NCBI GenBank assembly: GCA_035294305.1
Contig: DATGLD010000021.1
Span: forward strand, 129,396-193,395
Reading direction: 5' to 3'
DNA from: DASRBN01 sp035294305
GTDB taxonomy: Bacteria > Chloroflexota > Ktedonobacteria > Ktedonobacterales > Ktedonobacteraceae
Length of the DNA: 64,000 bases
The notes under the pieces were generated by a model, which ran no database searches, was not told the DNA's origin, and was given only the letters and a program-made list of their open reading frames with translations. A program made the position numbers and the translations under genes. Positions 62,640 to 64,000 of this stretch are shown one piece after another. Every line of letters starts with the position of its first letter. The stretch's first letter is position 1.

Positions 62640-63059
62640 ATGCTCAGAGACTCAGAAAAGCAGGCACCGTTGCCGGCAATTGGAATGCGCGCGGTACGAA
62701 CGCGCACGATCAAGGAAGAGGACATTGTGGATTTCGCCGAGGTCAGTGGTGATCACAATCCGCTGCATCTTGATCATCATTACGCGGCGCAGACCCCTTT
62801 CGGGGGACGCATTGTGCATGGCTTTCTGACAGCTTCCATCATCTCTGCTGTCCTGGGTATGGAATTACCCGGTCCAGGGAGCATTTACCTGGGACAGACA
62901 TTGAAATTTCTGGCCCCTGTGCGCATTGGCGATACTGTGACGGTCAGCGTCGAGGTGATTGCCCTGCGAGAGGAGAAGCGTATTGTGACATTGCGTACAG
63001 ATGTTGTCAATCAAGATGGCACGATGGTTCTCACAGGTGAGGCGACGGTGAAGTGCTGA
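62640..63059 (+). CDS. MaoC-type (R)-specific enoyl-CoA hydratase
   Basis: A 139-residue hotdog-fold protein. DIVDFAEVSGDHNPLHLDHH holds the catalytic Asp and His (D-x4-H type), and GGRIVHGFLTASIISAVLG is the hydratase-2 signature. It should hydrate trans-2-enoyl-CoA to the (R)-3-hydroxy form, for fatty-acid breakdown or polyhydroxyalkanoate supply. Repeated TGCATCTAGA motifs lie upstream. Confidence 0.85.
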   Translation: MLRDSEKQAPLPAIGMRAVRTRTIKEEDIVDFAEVSGDHNPLHLDHHYAAQTPFGGRIVHGFLTASIISAVLGMELPGPGSIYLGQTLKFLAPVRIGDTVTVSVEVIALREEKRIVTLRTDVVNQDGTMVLTGEATVKC

Positions 63060-63110
63060 AGAAACTCTTTTACGAACCCGAGCAAAGTCAATAACAGCCC
63101 GCGTCCGTTT

Positions 63111-63154
63111 ACGACCCTCCATCGCGCAACCTGGGTTGCGCGATGGAGGGTCGT
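63111..63154. terminator. Perfect long hairpin between convergent genes
   Basis: Two perfect 21-nt arms (63111-63131 and 63134-63154) with only a 2-nt centre lie between the MaoC and HU genes. It should act on transcripts from both sides. No U-tract is present. Confidence 0.65.
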
Positions 63155-63175
63155 GTTCGCCCCAGTGCTACTGGC

Positions 63176-63571
63176 CTAGTACTTCTTTGTACCTTTCTCC
63201 ATTGAGGACTTGCTCGCAGTAGACGGGGTTGAAGTTGTCTTCTTCATACCTGTAATCGATGCAGTCTGAGCGGCCTGGGAGAGGACCGCGCCGACGGAGA
63301 AGCCGACGCGCTTGCGAGCGGGAATGGTGATCTGCTTGCCGCCGCGAATCGATTTGACCTTGCGTGGTGCCACGTTGCGCAAGTTCCAGGTGCCAAAGCC
63401 CATCAGCCGTACCTCGTGGCCCTCGGCAATATCCTCGCGCACAACCTCGGTGAAGGCATCAATGACCTTGCTTGTCTCCTTCAGGTTCATGCCAGCCTTA
63501 GCGGCTACCTGGTGGATGAGTTCGTCCTTGCCAACGATAGTAGGACTCTTTTCGGGTGAAACGGTCGTCAT
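63176..63571 (-). CDS. HU-family DNA-binding protein
   Basis: A 131-residue histone-like protein. The HU core is at residues 12-105: DELIHQVAAKAGMNLKETSK, LMGFGTWNLRNVAPRKVKSI and the DNA-binding arm RGGKQITIPARKRVGF. A Thr/Ser/Lys-rich tail of about 26 residues is added, as in some actinobacterial HU variants. It binds and bends DNA non-specifically. The upstream region (63572-63876) holds its promoter. Confidence 0.92.
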   Translation of the reverse strand: MTTVSPEKSPTIVGKDELIHQVAAKAGMNLKETSKVIDAFTEVVREDIAEGHEVRLMGFGTWNLRNVAPRKVKSIRGGKQITIPARKRVGFSVGAVLSQAAQTASITGMKKTTSTPSTASKSSMEKGTKKY

Positions 63572-63876
63572 TTGAGTAATTTACTCCTTCTAACTTGTTC
63601 TTAGAGCAAGGGAGAAAAGGCCCTTGCCTGCTTAACACTGCAACGCGCACTCTCTGCCTGTAGAAGCTCTCGGTTTTTATCGCGACTGGCTTCACCTGTG
63701 TCTTGCGCGTTGGAATGGAGGTACCATTCACTCTCACTATACAGAGTCCCACCAAATGCTATGTGAGCTTGCCCCGATTTGATAGAGTCTCCAGAGGTGG
63801 GAGCTGAGGACGATGAGAAACGTTTTTACGTCACGTAACGTTTGTACTTTTATTATACTATAATGAGCGTATTACG
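63572..63876. other. HU promoter region and possible IS3 end
   Basis: A 305-base stretch without a gene. It should contain the HU promoter on the minus strand; no strong -35/-10 pair was resolved. Repeated ACGT motifs (63820-63886) adjoin the transposase end and may be the transposon terminus, but the boundary is not visible without the other end. Confidence 0.4.
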
Positions 63877-64000
63877 TCAAACGTTTCTTTCCACAAGTTG
63901 CTTTCCCAATTGCTCATAGACAAGCGGACTCACGTATCCCAGTGTCGAATGGCGACGAATGCGATTATAATACACCTCCAGATAAGTAAAGATCGCCTGG
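63877..64000 (-). mobile_element. 3' end of an IS3-family transposase gene
   Basis: The minus strand encodes the last about 41 residues of an IS3-type (OrfB) transposase: EVYYNRIRRHSTLGYVSP and LVYEQLGKQLVERN before TGA at 63879-63877. The Y-N-x-x-R-x-H-S-x-L-G-Y motif is the C-terminal signature of the rve integrase domain. It continues beyond the right edge, so completeness is unknown. Confidence 0.85.

Noticed and set aside
1..64000. tRNA and rRNA genes
   Set aside because: No cloverleaf or conserved rRNA segment was recognised; this is a reading by eye, so a single tRNA could be missed.

Overview
The window looks like chromosomal DNA of a soil-type, multicellular Chloroflexota bacterium of the Ktedonobacteria kind. 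This is an inference from gene content, not from a 16S gene, which is absent here. The clues are moderate GC, a cofactor F420 biosynthesis operon, many Ser/Thr kinases with zinc ribbons or FHA domains, a riboflavin importer of the RibXY type, and a T-box. No rRNA or tRNA gene was recognised. Nothing suggests a prophage or genomic island. The only mobile DNA is the 3' end of an IS3-family transposase at the right edge and several small palindromic repeats.

Region 1 (1-4.1 kb): a minus-strand F420 operon in the order cofE, nitroreductase, cofD, cofC, and a PPOX-fold F420-type enzyme. cofE appears to begin at an ATC codon. Region 2 (4.1-12.7 kb): a metallophosphoesterase, a DoxX-like protein and a PIG-L deacetylase; then an FMN riboswitch driving a riboflavin ABC importer (ribX, ribY); then protocatechuate catabolism genes pcaH-pcaG-pcaB. 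Region 3 (11.8-20.9 kb): an acetyltransferase, a Ser/Thr kinase, a GT39-like membrane protein, a divergent TetR/YceI pair, a RibD-C reductase, an XRE-cupin regulator with twin operators, and YbaK.

Region 4 (21-29.6 kb): a T-box leader controls alaX-ileS on the minus strand, divergent from sucA-sucB (2-oxoglutarate dehydrogenase). Region 5 (29.8-39.1 kb): a kinase-FHA protein, a DUF6391 protein, a rhodanese, an APH-fold protein, a membrane/PKD pair that may be one frameshifted gene, then a minus-strand operon of kinase, homoserine dehydrogenase and a PanE-like reductase, with a 146-nt overlap between the first two. Region 6 (39.2-45.7 kb): Lrp, an HDAC-like amidohydrolase, a small protein resembling the DnaX C-terminal domain, an M48 peptidase, a truncated DMT transporter, a trans-3-hydroxyproline dehydratase-like enzyme, a GNAT and a membrane-anchored protein.

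Region 7 (45.8-52.4 kb): a MacB/FtsX-type ABC exporter divergent from a NarL-type two-component system, bracketed by two copies of a 70-bp palindromic element. Region 8 (52.8-58.1 kb): LOG-family protein, glgB, and a lysine-fermentation pair: kdd, and a gene like the lysine 5,6-aminomutase reactivase subunit KamB. Region 9 (58.3-64 kb): a repeat lipoprotein, a TraR/DksA-like protein, lspA-rluD, an FG-GAP-like membrane protein, a MaoC hydratase, an HU protein and the IS3 end. Several gene ends carry long perfect hairpins without a U-tract.

The most notable signals are the ATC start of cofE, a three-copy promoter-plus-hairpin repeat ending in GGATTGAAA-like sequence, the T-box/alaX/ileS arrangement, the isolated kdd-kamB pair and the nested inverted repeats around 58-59 kb. 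No clearly new multi-gene defence or mobile system was seen.
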